41,151 bases of DNA from DYTO01 sp040757795 (lineage in GTDB: Archaea > Hadarchaeota > Hadarchaeia > Hadarchaeales > Hadarchaeaceae), in NCBI GenBank assembly GCA_040757795.1, contig JBFLWG010000004.1, positions 1 through 41,151 of the forward strand, in the 5' to 3' direction. A model generated the notes under the pieces. The model made no database searches. It was given only the letters and a program-made list of their open reading frames with translations, and was not told the DNA's origin. Position 1 is the first letter of the stretch. Each line of letters begins with the position of its first letter. Made by a program: the position numbers and the translations under genes. Of the stretch, positions 1 to 7,698 are shown piece after piece.

Positions 1-402
1 GAAATGCTCCTCAGGGGGAAGGCCCTTCAGACCTTCCGGGAAAAGAGCAAGCCTTAGAAGCTTGGGGAGCCTGACGTCCAGCAGCGCCTGGGCCCGCACC
101 CCGATATCTTGGGCCCTCTCCAAGTCCCCACCAAAGCGTGCGGCTGTAATGCTGCTTCTGAGGGACAGGTAAAAGTCCTCGGTCAGGGACTCCAGGTCCG
201 ACGACCGTTCCTCAGAGATGGTCAGCCTGCGGACATCGCTGGCTGTCAGTGCCCCCACGCTCTCGGCGAACCCGAACCTCTCCAGCACTCTCGCCTCCCA
301 AGGCCATACCTCCGCCTCGGTGCCTGTTGAGAAGGGGCCGAGCCTTCTCCCTCCCAAAACAACCTGGGGAAAATCCTTTAGGAGTTTTATTTTCTGTCTC
401 AT
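1..402 (-). CDS. GINS complex subunit, Gins23 type (3' end outside window)
   Basis: The frame is open from an ATG at 402 to the window edge, so only the first 134 residues are visible. The ATG overlaps the mcm stop as ATGA, which indicates translational coupling. The N-terminus (LKDFPQVVLGG followed by LGPF and a WPWEARVLERFG stretch) looks like the small beta-rich B domain that comes first in Gins23/Psf2-Psf3 proteins. It is followed by an all-helical stretch with LTEDFY and LPKLLRLALFPEG resembling the A domain. GINS with MCM and Cdc45/GAN forms the replicative CMG helicase, and the mcm-gins operon is a known archaeal arrangement. The Gins23 rather than Gins15 assignment rests on B-before-A domain order; the family assignment is firmer than the subtype. 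Confidence 0.82.
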   Translation of the reverse strand, partial: MRQKIKLLKDFPQVVLGGRRLGPFSTGTEAEVWPWEARVLERFGFAESVGALTASDVRRLTISEERSSDLESLTEDFYLSLRSSITAARFGGDLERAQDIGVRAQALLDVRLPKLLRLALFPEGLKGLPPEEHF

Positions 403-2411
403 CATTTCACAACCAGAGCAACCGTCTCGCTCGTTGGCGAGTACAATGTGCCCCTGTTTATCTCCTTTTCTATCAGTTTTTCGACAAAGTTTTCCGTCAG
501 CCCGGCTTCTACCGCGCGGGACTTTACTTTGTCAATGGGAACCGGCCCGCCATATTCTCCCTCCATCTGCCTGATCAAATCCAGAACTTGCTGGACCCTC
601 TCCCTCTGCGAAGCCGACATCCCGGTGTAAAGGAGCGTCACGTCCACGGCTTTTTTCTCCGGATCAATCCCTGCCTGGTTCAAGCTGGCCTTGACCAAGT
701 TTATGGCGCGCGTCACATCCTCGATGTCTACCTTGTCCCGTAGCCTGAGCCTGGCGCTTGACTTTGCCAAGCGTATGATGGCCTCGAGCTGCCTCACTGT
801 GATGGGCAGCGGCAGGTTCTGCTGGGCCGCCGCACTCCTCCACTCCACAAAGAAGTCCTCAATTCTCTTCAGGACCTCCTTCTCCTCCATCTTCGGCTCG
901 ATGCTCTTTCTGGCGTAGATCACTACTTTCCTCAAAAACTCGGGCTCGAAAGGCGGCTTGGTGATCTTCTGCTTTGAATGCAGCTGGATGACATGCTGCG
1001 CCATCGAGCGGTCCTCGTCCGAGGTTGGCCTGTCCTTCATTATGAAAATCAAGTCGAACCTAGAAAGAAGGACGGGGTTAAGATTGGGATCCAACTGCTC
1101 CGGAACAGTCTTGTGCTCATCGAACCGCCCGAACCTTGGGTTTGACGCGGCGAGAACGGCCGTCCTTGTATTCAGGGTGGCGACTATCCCGGCCTTTGCT
1201 ATGCTTATGGTCTGAGACTCGAGAGATTCCAGAAGAGCCGCTGCGTCTTCCTCCCTCATCTTCTCGAACTCGTCTATGCTCGCTAGGCCGCCGTCTGCTA
1301 TGACAAGGGCGCCAGCTTCCAGCGCCCACCCTCCGCCGAGTTCGTCGCGAACGGCTGCGGCCGTGAGCCCGGCACCCGTCGCCTTCATCCCTGAGGTGTA
1401 AATGCCGCGGGGGGCAATGTTGGAAACCCACCTCAGCAACTGGCTTTTGGCAGTTCCAGGGTCACCGATTAAAAGAATGTGAGTGTCCCCCCTGATTCTC
1501 GTCTGGTCCTGCAGGATGACGGGGTTGCAGCCGAAGAGCTGAAGGGCCACTGCTTCCTTTATTTCATCGTGCCCACGCATCGCCGGCGCAATTGATTTGA
1601 TTATCTTGTTGGCTATCCAGGGGTCCTTCGTCAGCTCCTTTATTTTTTCCTCGTCCTCCGCTGTGAGCTCCGCCTCCTCCACCCCTTTGTGAGGCAGATC
1701 AATGTGGTTAACGAAAAGAACTGTCGGGAAAACCGTTTTTCCCTCCTTTATGGCCTTCACCTGTAGCACCCTAAGCATGCCCGTGATTATCACATGGTTG
1801 CCCGGCACGGCCATGTCCACTAAATCGTCCCTTATCACACCATTAAGGGTCCTAGGCATCCTCCCTCCGCGAAGCTTTGATGGGTGTTCTTGCACCTTGA
1901 TGTTTTGCCAGTCCCGGAAAATTGTGTTCTCCACGACTAGGTCGAAGCGTCCCTTGCTCCCGCAATTGGGGTTGGGGCAGAGCGGAGGCTCTATCAGGAA
2001 CTCGCCGAACTGTTCTATTGGAATTTCCTCCTTGCACCTTCTACATTTGAAGACCGCGACCTTTACCTCGGGCTTTACCTCGCCTGCGCTTTTCAGCACT
2101 CCTTCCACCTGGATGAATTTCCCCACGTGGGCGGCCCGGATGTGCCTGATTTCGATCGTTTTGTCAAGGCCTTTTACCCTGAACCTTACGTCGGGTATCT
2201 TTGTTATCCCACTCAGGGTGGAATCTGCCTTCTCCAAGAACTCCATCGGGGAGTCCAACAAGGTCTTTGCCAGCTTTTCATCGAATTCAACAAGGCCCTT
2301 GAACTCCACAACAAGGGATTTGTGGCCGCTCGCGACCACTTTCTTCAGTTCTTTTGAAATTTCCCGCCTGTGGAGGTAGTCTTCCAGCTTCTCGATTAGT
2401 TTTTGTTCCAC
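402..2411 (-). CDS. mcm: Replicative DNA helicase MCM
   Basis: 669-residue minichromosome maintenance protein, the motor of the archaeal replicative helicase. The N-terminal half contains a zinc site with Cys123, Cys126, Cys145 and Cys150. The AAA+ domain shows Walker A GDPGTAKS (about 316-323), Walker B with IDEFEKM (about 379-385), sensor-1 Asn424 in AASNPRFGRF and the arginine finger in LSRFDLIF (Arg451). A winged-helix-like tail ends the protein. Length is normal and no intein is present. The start is a GTG preceded by AGGGTGAT at good spacing. It is the first gene of a two-gene operon with the GINS subunit. A 23-bp element shared with the primase-like gene lies 235 bp upstream, and an AT-rich GAGTTTAAAATTTC box nearer the start could be the core promoter. 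Confidence 0.98.
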   Translation of the reverse strand: MEQKLIEKLEDYLHRREISKELKKVVASGHKSLVVEFKGLVEFDEKLAKTLLDSPMEFLEKADSTLSGITKIPDVRFRVKGLDKTIEIRHIRAAHVGKFIQVEGVLKSAGEVKPEVKVAVFKCRRCKEEIPIEQFGEFLIEPPLCPNPNCGSKGRFDLVVENTIFRDWQNIKVQEHPSKLRGGRMPRTLNGVIRDDLVDMAVPGNHVIITGMLRVLQVKAIKEGKTVFPTVLFVNHIDLPHKGVEEAELTAEDEEKIKELTKDPWIANKIIKSIAPAMRGHDEIKEAVALQLFGCNPVILQDQTRIRGDTHILLIGDPGTAKSQLLRWVSNIAPRGIYTSGMKATGAGLTAAAVRDELGGGWALEAGALVIADGGLASIDEFEKMREEDAAALLESLESQTISIAKAGIVATLNTRTAVLAASNPRFGRFDEHKTVPEQLDPNLNPVLLSRFDLIFIMKDRPTSDEDRSMAQHVIQLHSKQKITKPPFEPEFLRKVVIYARKSIEPKMEEKEVLKRIEDFFVEWRSAAAQQNLPLPITVRQLEAIIRLAKSSARLRLRDKVDIEDVTRAINLVKASLNQAGIDPEKKAVDVTLLYTGMSASQRERVQQVLDLIRQMEGEYGGPVPIDKVKSRAVEAGLTENFVEKLIEKEINRGTLYSPTSETVALVVK

Positions 2412-2724
2412 TCGAAATCACCCTTCTGTAATGCTGTGAAGGATGGCGCAACTGCGTATTTAGCCACTCCCATTGAAATTTTAAACTCGAAGATTAACGA
2501 CAGATTAAATTTTACATCCAACCTGCCGCAATTTAGAGCAAATTTTCCATGCCCGTCTGACGCGAAAACTTTTGGAGCGTCATACCGGAAAATCTTCATA
2601 ATCTTCCTTTGATTACTAAAACTCCGTAAGATAACTCGGTTTTTGGGAGAGGTAGGCGAAAGTATTCCTTTTTTTACTTTGACTGCTCTGGAGTGGATAC
2701 AGTGGAAGCCAATAGAACCCGTGG
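2412..2724. other. Intergenic region between mcm and glyA
   Basis: A 313-bp gap upstream of mcm and downstream of glyA. It is AT-rich and holds the 23-bp element at 2646-2668 and possible TATA-like boxes for mcm. A 67-codon minus-strand frame starting at 2599 runs through the mcm start; it lacks a convincing ribosome binding site and resembles no family I know, so I do not call it a gene. Confidence 0.6.
2646..2668 (-). promoter_or_regulatory. 23-bp element upstream of mcm, identical to 9296-9318
   Basis: On the minus strand the element reads from GGAATAC through CTTTCGCCTACC to TCTCC. It is identical over all 23 bases to the copy in front of the primase-like gene, and the flanks are also alike: TCAAAGT lies 7 bases before this copy (6 before the other) and a CAAAA-containing run follows both. 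It lies 235 bp upstream of the mcm start codon. I do not recognise it as a published archaeal operator or origin box; a role in transcription control of replication genes is inference. Confidence 0.6.
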
Positions 2725-4026
2725 TTATGGTACTTTTATGTACTCGTAAGCCTCTGTAATCGAGTCAAAACAGTAGTTTACGCGCTGAAAATCACGCCGG
2801 AACTTCGCAACCTCCGCCGCTATTTTTTCTTCCGGCTCCTTGTCAACAACCACCCGCTTTATAAACTCGGCTATTTGGCGCATCTGGGGCTCCTTCATGC
2901 CAAGCCGGGTGACTTCGGATGTGCCGAGCCTAATCCCGCCCGGATTTTTGTAGTGGCGGCCCTCCTTGGGATCCCATGGCAGCAGATTCCTGTTGAGGAT
3001 TATGTTCGACCGCTCCAGTTTTTTCTCCAAAGAGCCGCCGTCGCCATATTTTATGACATTGACCACCGTGGTGTGGGACTGCGTGAACCCCTGATCCGGG
3101 CACAAGACATCAAAACCAAGGTCGTGGAGGGCTTTTGCAAGTGCCTTTGAGTTTTTCACTATCTGCGCAGTGTATTCCTTGCCGAACTCCATCATTTCGG
3201 CCAACGCCACAGCCAAACCTGCCACAGAATGAAGGTGGTGGTTGCTCACCACACCGGGAAAAACAGCTTGGTTGACCTTCTCAGCCAGCTCCTTTCTGCA
3301 CAAAATCATGCCGTGCTGGGGGCCTGGAAGGGTCTTGTGGGTGCTGCAGGTCATTACGTCGGCGCCCTCCCTTAATGGGTCCTGGAACTGGCCTCCTGCT
3401 ATCAGGCCACATACGTGGGCGGCGTCGTACATCACGTTGGCGCCGTTCTCCTTCGCCACCTTGCTCAGCTCTTTCACAGGGTGTGGGAAGAGAAAAACAC
3501 TCCCGCCAAGGGTCAACAGCTTTGGCTTGGTCTTCTCTATCTTCTTGGTCGCCCCCTCCACGTCTATGTTCATCTTTTTTTCATTGAATGGGATGTATTC
3601 CACCTCGAGCCCGTGAACGGCCCCGGCAGTGCCGCCGAACTTCTTTTTACCCATGCTGATGTGCCCTCCCGAAGCTATCGCAAGGCACATCATGGTGTCC
3701 CCTGGCTCGGTCAGCGCCGTATATGTAGCAAGATTCGCTGTTACGCCTGAAATTGGCTGGACGTTGGCGTGTTCGGCCCTGAAGAGCTCGCGCGCCAGCT
3801 CCATCGCCAAGATTTCCACCTGATCTATGTAAACGCAGCCAGCATAGACCCGCTCTCCCGGCCAGCCCTCAGCGTACCTGTGCTGGAAGTCCGTAAGAAG
3901 AGCTTCTCTGACGGCCGGGCTGGTAACATTCTCGCTGGCTATCAAGGGGATGCTATTCCTGAACCACTCGTGGTGCTTACGCAACAGCCCCATCGTCCTA
4001 TCGTACGCCGCCTTAGCCTGCATCAT
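2725..4026 (-). CDS. glyA: Serine hydroxymethyltransferase
   Basis: 433-residue PLP enzyme converting serine and tetrahydropterin to glycine and methylene-tetrahydropterin. The PLP lysine is in CSTHKTLPGPQHG, preceded by YDAAHVCGLIAGG, which holds the PLP-contacting Asp and His. The N-terminus shows IASENVTSPAVREA and RYAEGWPGERVYAG. Length matches archaeal SHMT. Its ATG overlaps the thrC stop codon, so it is the last gene of an ACT-hom-thrC-glyA transcription unit. That context suggests a role in converting hydroxy-amino acids into glycine and one-carbon units; archaeal SHMTs may use tetrahydromethanopterin, but the sequence alone does not tell which pterin is used. Confidence 0.97.
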   Translation of the reverse strand: MMQAKAAYDRTMGLLRKHHEWFRNSIPLIASENVTSPAVREALLTDFQHRYAEGWPGERVYAGCVYIDQVEILAMELARELFRAEHANVQPISGVTANLATYTALTEPGDTMMCLAIASGGHISMGKKKFGGTAGAVHGLEVEYIPFNEKKMNIDVEGATKKIEKTKPKLLTLGGSVFLFPHPVKELSKVAKENGANVMYDAAHVCGLIAGGQFQDPLREGADVMTCSTHKTLPGPQHGMILCRKELAEKVNQAVFPGVVSNHHLHSVAGLAVALAEMMEFGKEYTAQIVKNSKALAKALHDLGFDVLCPDQGFTQSHTTVVNVIKYGDGGSLEKKLERSNIILNRNLLPWDPKEGRHYKNPGGIRLGTSEVTRLGMKEPQMRQIAEFIKRVVVDKEPEEKIAAEVAKFRRDFQRVNYCFDSITEAYEYIKVP

Positions 4027-5234
4027 CTCAACCTCTCAAGATCTCTTGGCCCCGCCGCCTTGAGCGGGCGCTCTGATACTATTGTAGCCTCTTCAGGGTC
4101 TTTAAGAATGTGGCCGGTCGCGACGCACACGACTTCCTCATCCTTTCTCACCTCGCCAAGCTTGACCAGCTTCCTCAGCCCTGCTATCGACGCCGCGCTC
4201 GCTGGCTCCGCCCCAATCCCGGCAAGCCTCGCCAGCAGCTTCTGGGCTTCGACTATCTCCTTGTCGCTGACCGACTCCGCTGCGCCGTTGGAATTTCTTA
4301 TGGCCCTTATCGCCTTTGGGCCATTGATGGGGTTCCCGATGCGGATCGCGGTTGCTATCGTCTCCGGCCTCTTCACCGGCTCAAACTTCTCCCGCCCGGA
4401 CTTTATCGCCTTCACAATCGGCATCGCTCCGTTCGCTTGAATCCCCGTCATCATTGGCACTCCCCTCGTCAGCCCGACCATGTCAAGCTCGAAGAACCCC
4501 TTGTAAATCGCCCAGATGTTAGCGCAATTCCCCATGGGCACGACCACCCTGTCGGGAACCTTCCACCCCAACTGATCCGATATCTCAAACCCGATTGACT
4601 TCTGGCCCTGAGGCCTGAAAGGGTTTAAGGAGTTCAGGAGATAAATGTCGTTCTCAGCATCGCAGAGCCGCATCACCGCCTCGAGGGCCTCGTCGAAATT
4701 CCCTTTCACGGCAAGGACCTTCGCGCCATAGACAAGTGACTGCGCGAGCTTTCCAAGCGCCACTTTCCCCTTCGGCAACAGGACGAGACACCTAAGGCCT
4801 GCCTTTGCGGCATATGCGGCCAGAGATGCAGATGTATTGCCTGTGGAGGCGCAGGCGACCGTCTTGACCCCGAACTCGAGCGCCTTTGTCACGCCGACAG
4901 TCATGCCGCGGTCCTTGAATGAACCGGTGGGATTTGTTCCCTCAAACTTCACGTAAAGATCCCTCAAGCCGATTTCCTTTGCGAGCCGGTCGCACTTGAG
5001 AAGAGGGGTGCCTCCCTCGCCCAGGCTGACGACCTTTGACATGTCAAGGACAGGTATGAAGGCGCGATACTTCCAAACATTCGGGGCGGCAGTCTTCAGC
5101 TTTTTCATGTCCATCCTGCGTTTTATTTCTCCCTTGGCAAACTCCACCTCGAGGAGGCCGCCGCATTTTGGGCAGGTGAATAAGTTCTCTCTGATATTGA
5201 ACTTGCTCCCGCAATCTATGCATTCCAGACGCAC
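4023..5234 (-). CDS. thrC: Threonine synthase
   Basis: 403-residue PLP enzyme that converts O-phosphohomoserine to threonine. An N-terminal zinc ribbon (CIDC at 5-8 and CPKC at 21-24) is typical of many archaeal threonine synthases. The PLP lysine is in the NPTGSFKDRG motif, and ASTGNTSASLAAYAAKAG is the phosphate/substrate loop. Starts at a GTG directly before RLECIDCG. It lies 49 bp downstream of hom and overlaps glyA by four bases (ATGA). Homoserine kinase, the intermediate step, is not encoded in this window. Confidence 0.96.
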   Translation of the reverse strand: MRLECIDCGSKFNIRENLFTCPKCGGLLEVEFAKGEIKRRMDMKKLKTAAPNVWKYRAFIPVLDMSKVVSLGEGGTPLLKCDRLAKEIGLRDLYVKFEGTNPTGSFKDRGMTVGVTKALEFGVKTVACASTGNTSASLAAYAAKAGLRCLVLLPKGKVALGKLAQSLVYGAKVLAVKGNFDEALEAVMRLCDAENDIYLLNSLNPFRPQGQKSIGFEISDQLGWKVPDRVVVPMGNCANIWAIYKGFFELDMVGLTRGVPMMTGIQANGAMPIVKAIKSGREKFEPVKRPETIATAIRIGNPINGPKAIRAIRNSNGAAESVSDKEIVEAQKLLARLAGIGAEPASAASIAGLRKLVKLGEVRKDEEVVCVATGHILKDPEEATIVSERPLKAAGPRDLERLR

Positions 5235-5283
5235 GAGATTCCCAATTAATTCTGGAATGCTGGTAAATACTTTCGGCTGCCGG

Positions 5284-6297
5284 CTAGATTCCGAGAGTCC
5301 TGTGGATGTCTATCAGGTCGCCTAACAATGAGCTGGATGTTTCTTTTGGCCCTGCGCCGAACCCCGATATCGAGATTTCCCTGGCGAGGTCCAGCTTCAG
5401 GGTCACGGAGTTCAACGTCCCGCCTACCGACAGGGGATGGTCCCGCGCCACGAGCCTGGGCGCCACCTCAAGCGAGTTGGGCCTGGCCACTCCGACCAGC
5501 TTTATCGTCTGCCCGGCCTCCTTCGCGAGCTTCATCGCGCTCGGACCGATCCTGGTTATGCCAACCCGCCTGACGTCTTTCAACTTGGCGCCCCGGCCGA
5601 GCAACGAGTTTGCAAGTATGACTATTTTGGCTGAAGTGTCGATGCCTTCAATGTCCAGCGTCGGGTCTTTCTCCGCCACCCCGAGCTCTTGAGCCTCCTT
5701 CAGGACCATGTCGAACGGCGCGCCCTCCTCGCCCATCCTTGTCAAGATGTAGTTTGTCGTCCCGTTCAAAACTCCCTGGATCTCCATCACCTCGTTCCCT
5801 GCCAGAAGCTTCCTTGCGAGCTCTATCACAGGGATCGCGCCCCCGACCGATGAAGAGTACCTGAACTCTATGCCCTGCTTCTTCGCCAACGACGCCAGCT
5901 CCTGGAAAGCTACGACAAGAGGCCCCTTGTTTGATGTTATGACATGCCTGCCTGCTTTCATGGCGGCTTTTATGTGGCCCAGTCCAGGCTCGCCTGTGTT
6001 TATGTTGGTTGGCGTGAGCTCGAAGACGATATCGGCGTCGACATTTTCTATAGTGCTGAAGGCAAGCTTCCCCCTCTTTGCGCCTGGGAAACCTGTAACA
6101 TTCCCCCCGCGCTCCACAATCGCAAGAAGCTTTTGCAAACTCAATCCCTTTTCGCTGACCACCGCGCCGAACTCGTCCACAACTGCGACAATTTTGGGAG
6201 ACAGGCCATATTTCTTTCTCAGAAACAGCTCCTTTTCAGCCAGTGTGCGGCTCAAGCCTTTGCCAAGGTTTCCAAACCCAATCAAAACCAGCCTCAT
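5284..6297 (-). CDS. hom: Homoserine dehydrogenase
   Basis: 337 residues; reduces aspartate semialdehyde to homoserine. The N-terminal Rossmann segment reads LIGFGNLGKGLSRTL, followed by VFELTPTNINTG, HVITSNKGPLVV and the catalytic region GGAIPVIELARKLLAGNEV with GVLNGTTNYILTRM. It lacks its own C-terminal ACT domain; instead a separate ACT protein is encoded just upstream with a four-base ATGA overlap, which suggests that the feedback domain is supplied in trans. Operon with thrC and glyA. Confidence 0.96.
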   Translation of the reverse strand: MRLVLIGFGNLGKGLSRTLAEKELFLRKKYGLSPKIVAVVDEFGAVVSEKGLSLQKLLAIVERGGNVTGFPGAKRGKLAFSTIENVDADIVFELTPTNINTGEPGLGHIKAAMKAGRHVITSNKGPLVVAFQELASLAKKQGIEFRYSSSVGGAIPVIELARKLLAGNEVMEIQGVLNGTTNYILTRMGEEGAPFDMVLKEAQELGVAEKDPTLDIEGIDTSAKIVILANSLLGRGAKLKDVRRVGITRIGPSAMKLAKEAGQTIKLVGVARPNSLEVAPRLVARDHPLSVGGTLNSVTLKLDLAREISISGFGAGPKETSSSLLGDLIDIHRTLGI

Positions 6298-6800
6298 TGA
6301 AGGGCCTCCAGAGACGTGAGAAGTAGAAGATTTTTCTCATCGGCTATTTTTTGAAGCATCGAAACCGCGGCCCTTGAATTTTTCTCCTCGCTCGCCGTTA
6401 TCGTCATCCGCGCAACCGACTCTTGCCCGCGCCCGCCAACGACTAAGCTCAAGTCGGAAACCCTGACGCCTTTTACCGCGTTCAGCCGCTCTATTGTGTC
6501 CCTTGCGTCCGTGTTGATTATGTGTCCAATCAACATCACCATAGTTTGAACGTTGCCTGCCCCCTCCCCCAGCTGCGTGATCGTCACCCCCATGGCGCGG
6601 ATGGCAGCCAGCATCTTGTTCAGTCTGGCCCTGTCACCCACCTCGAACACTAGCGTGACCGGTATCCTGCCCAAAGGAGTCTTGCGCTCGCGCTGGTGCA
6701 TTATGCTATGGATGTTCCCGCCCAGCCTGGAAATCGGCTCAAGCGCTCTCAAAAGCTGTCCAGGGACATCCTGCAACTCCATAACTATCTTTACCAGCAA
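6294..6800 (-). CDS. ACT-domain protein, probable regulatory partner of homoserine dehydrogenase
   Basis: 168 residues made of tandem ACT-like units (COG2061 type): the N-terminal one begins VKIVMELQDVPGQLLRALEPISRLGGNIHSI, with the DxPGxL ligand loop, and a second ferredoxin-like repeat covers about 85-168. ACT domains bind amino acids and modulate enzymes of amino-acid synthesis. The stop overlaps the hom start (ATGA), so the two are co-translated, and hom itself has no ACT domain. Threonine as the ligand is inference from that context. The ATG at 6800 is the only sensible start before the family begins. Confidence 0.9.
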   Translation of the reverse strand: MLVKIVMELQDVPGQLLRALEPISRLGGNIHSIMHQRERKTPLGRIPVTLVFEVGDRARLNKMLAAIRAMGVTITQLGEGAGNVQTMVMLIGHIINTDARDTIERLNAVKGVRVSDLSLVVGGRGQESVARMTITASEEKNSRAAVSMLQKIADEKNLLLLTSLEALQ

Positions 6801-6878
6801 TGCACCACATCTCCAAATCTAGTTCCCCGACGACTAAAAAACAGTTTCGCCGGCGGCCATAGAGAAAATTTTTGTAAA

Positions 6879-7007
6879 TTAATAATCTGGCCCTTTCATT
6901 GAAAGCAAACATTCTCCTTCTGAGTAAAAGTCGCATTCTTCGCAGCATGTATTCGCGTCTCTGCAGCTCTCAAACATGTAGCATTTGTCACAGCATCTGG
7001 GCATCAT
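6879..7007 (-). CDS. Small cysteine-rich protein, 42 aa
   Basis: A short frame, ATGATG at 7007/7004, closed by a TGA immediately upstream. Eight cysteines are arranged CCxxC, C, CCxxC, C (Cys5, 6, 9, 15, 21, 22, 25, 33), a pattern fitting a Zn or Fe-S knuckle. GGTGAT ends four to eight bases upstream, a good ribosome site for the second ATG, and CTTATAAAAA at 7053-7063 on the same strand is a plausible TATA box. It lies 78 bp ahead of the ACT-hom-thrC-glyA genes and may be the first gene of that unit. No family recognised; function unknown. Confidence 0.7.
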   Translation of the reverse strand: MMPRCCDKCYMFESCRDANTCCEECDFYSEGECLLSMKGPDY

Positions 7008-7052
7008 TCATCACCGAGACCTGCGGGACAACTTCCGCTTTAAAATTTTTTA

Positions 7053-7063
7053 TTTTTTTATAA
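7053..7063 (-). promoter_or_regulatory. TATA box for the Cys-rich gene and perhaps the threonine operon
   Basis: Minus-strand CTTATAAAAAA lies about 50-60 bp before the start of the Cys-rich gene, leaving a short leader that carries its GGTGAT ribosome site. It faces away from the promoter at 7155-7168. Call based only on match to the archaeal TATA consensus. Confidence 0.5.
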
Positions 7064-7154
7064 GCTTTTCGGGTGAAGATTTTTCCGCGCAAAAATACTC
7101 CGGATACGGCGGGAAAAATGAATTAAGGGAAAAAACTTGGAAATCCTTCAAAAA

Positions 7155-7168
7155 GAAACCTTTTTATG
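7155..7168 (+). promoter_or_regulatory. BRE/TATA promoter for the RNA at 7191
   Basis: Plus-strand GAAACCTTTTTATG is a close match to an archaeal BRE followed by a TATA box. Its centre (about 7165) lies about 26 bp before 7191, exactly where the complementary 5' arm of the proposed RNA starts. Confidence 0.6.
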
Positions 7169-7190
7169 GGGGTAAAATTAATAGTAAATT

Positions 7191-7471
7191 GCGTCGAGGG
7201 GTCCTACCGGAAGGGTCTCCTAGAGTTGACCTTGGTGGATCTCACTGACAGGGGAACCCGAGGGCCGGCCAGCTCTCGTGTATCTCCATGCAGCCGGCGG
7301 TCAAGGTTGGCTTGAAAGCCTTCGACTGATCTTGGCGTGGAAAGTTCGCGAGGACAATCCGCACGGACTGTGATGGTTCGGAGCGGCGTGGTCCGGCGGG
7401 CTGCCCAAAAGGCGGTTCAGACGGGCTTCGTCGACCTCGGTCATAGAAGTCCGGGGCCTCACCTCGGCGCA
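7191..7471 (+). ncRNA. Unidentified structured RNA, about 280 nt
   Basis: A GC-rich block between AT-rich flanks with no credible reading frame. Its ends pair: 7191-7199 (GCGTCGAGG) with 7462-7470 (CCTCGGCGC), continued by 7200-7204 with 7454-7458. Internal stems include 7226-7231 with 7299-7304, GCCGGC 7264-7269 with 7293-7298, GGCT-UGAA-AGCC near 7309-7320 and 7401-7405 with 7411-7415. A BRE/TATA sits 26 bp upstream of the 5' arm, and T-rich sequence follows the 3' arm. Every archaeon needs RNase P and SRP RNAs of about this size, but I cannot find the conserved blocks of either: no GAGGAAAGTCC/ACAGAAA pair and no helix-8 GGGAGCAGC. Either a very divergent copy of one of these or a lineage-specific RNA. 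Confidence 0.6.
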
Positions 7472-7473
7472 CC

Positions 7474-7482
7474 TTTATAAAT
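7474..7482 (+). promoter_or_regulatory. TATA box for the 36-aa basic ORF
   Basis: TTTATAAAT about 30 bp before the ATG at 7509 places the predicted transcription start within a few bases of the start codon, so the message would be leaderless. The same T-rich stretch may end the RNA at 7191-7471. Confidence 0.5.
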
Positions 7483-7508
7483 TTTAAATCGCATGTCTTT
7501 TGGGACTT

Positions 7509-7619
7509 ATGCAGAGAAAAAAGCTTTCTCCCAAGGAAAGGCTGAAGCGGCTCCAGGGAACCATGCTCTCACCTCAGGACATTGGGAAAAGGCTTAGAAA
7601 ACAAAAAGAAAAAAAATAA
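7509..7619 (+). CDS. Small basic protein, 36 aa
   Basis: ATG at 7509, TAA at 7617. The product, starting MQRKKLSPKERLKRL and ending in a Lys-rich tail, is strongly basic and probably helical, as expected for an RNA- or DNA-binding peptide or a ribosome-associated protein. There is no ribosome site; a TATA box about 30 bp upstream suggests leaderless translation. It directly follows the proposed structured RNA. No family recognised. Codon pattern and promoter position are the only support. Confidence 0.45.
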   Translation: MQRKKLSPKERLKRLQGTMLSPQDIGKRLRKQKEKK

Positions 7620-7698
7620 TTTTGTGAGCCATTTTTGTGCTGCCAAACCGTAATTTGGGAAATCTGATTTCTAACATTCGGCCCCACGCGGCACATCG

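Noticed and set aside
1702..2379. Long plus-strand open frame (225 codons) across mcm
   Set aside because: It is the antisense shadow of a strongly conserved helicase; the composition is Ser/Thr/Leu-rich without any motif.
2396..2599. 67-codon minus-strand frame upstream of mcm
   Set aside because: Overlaps the mcm start, has no clear ribosome site and no recognisable domain.
3769..4440. 223-codon plus-strand frame over glyA/thrC
   Set aside because: Antisense to two conserved genes and spans their junction; no family features.
7191..7471. RNase P RNA or SRP RNA
   Set aside because: Size and paired ends fit, but the diagnostic conserved blocks of either were not found; kept as unidentified RNA.
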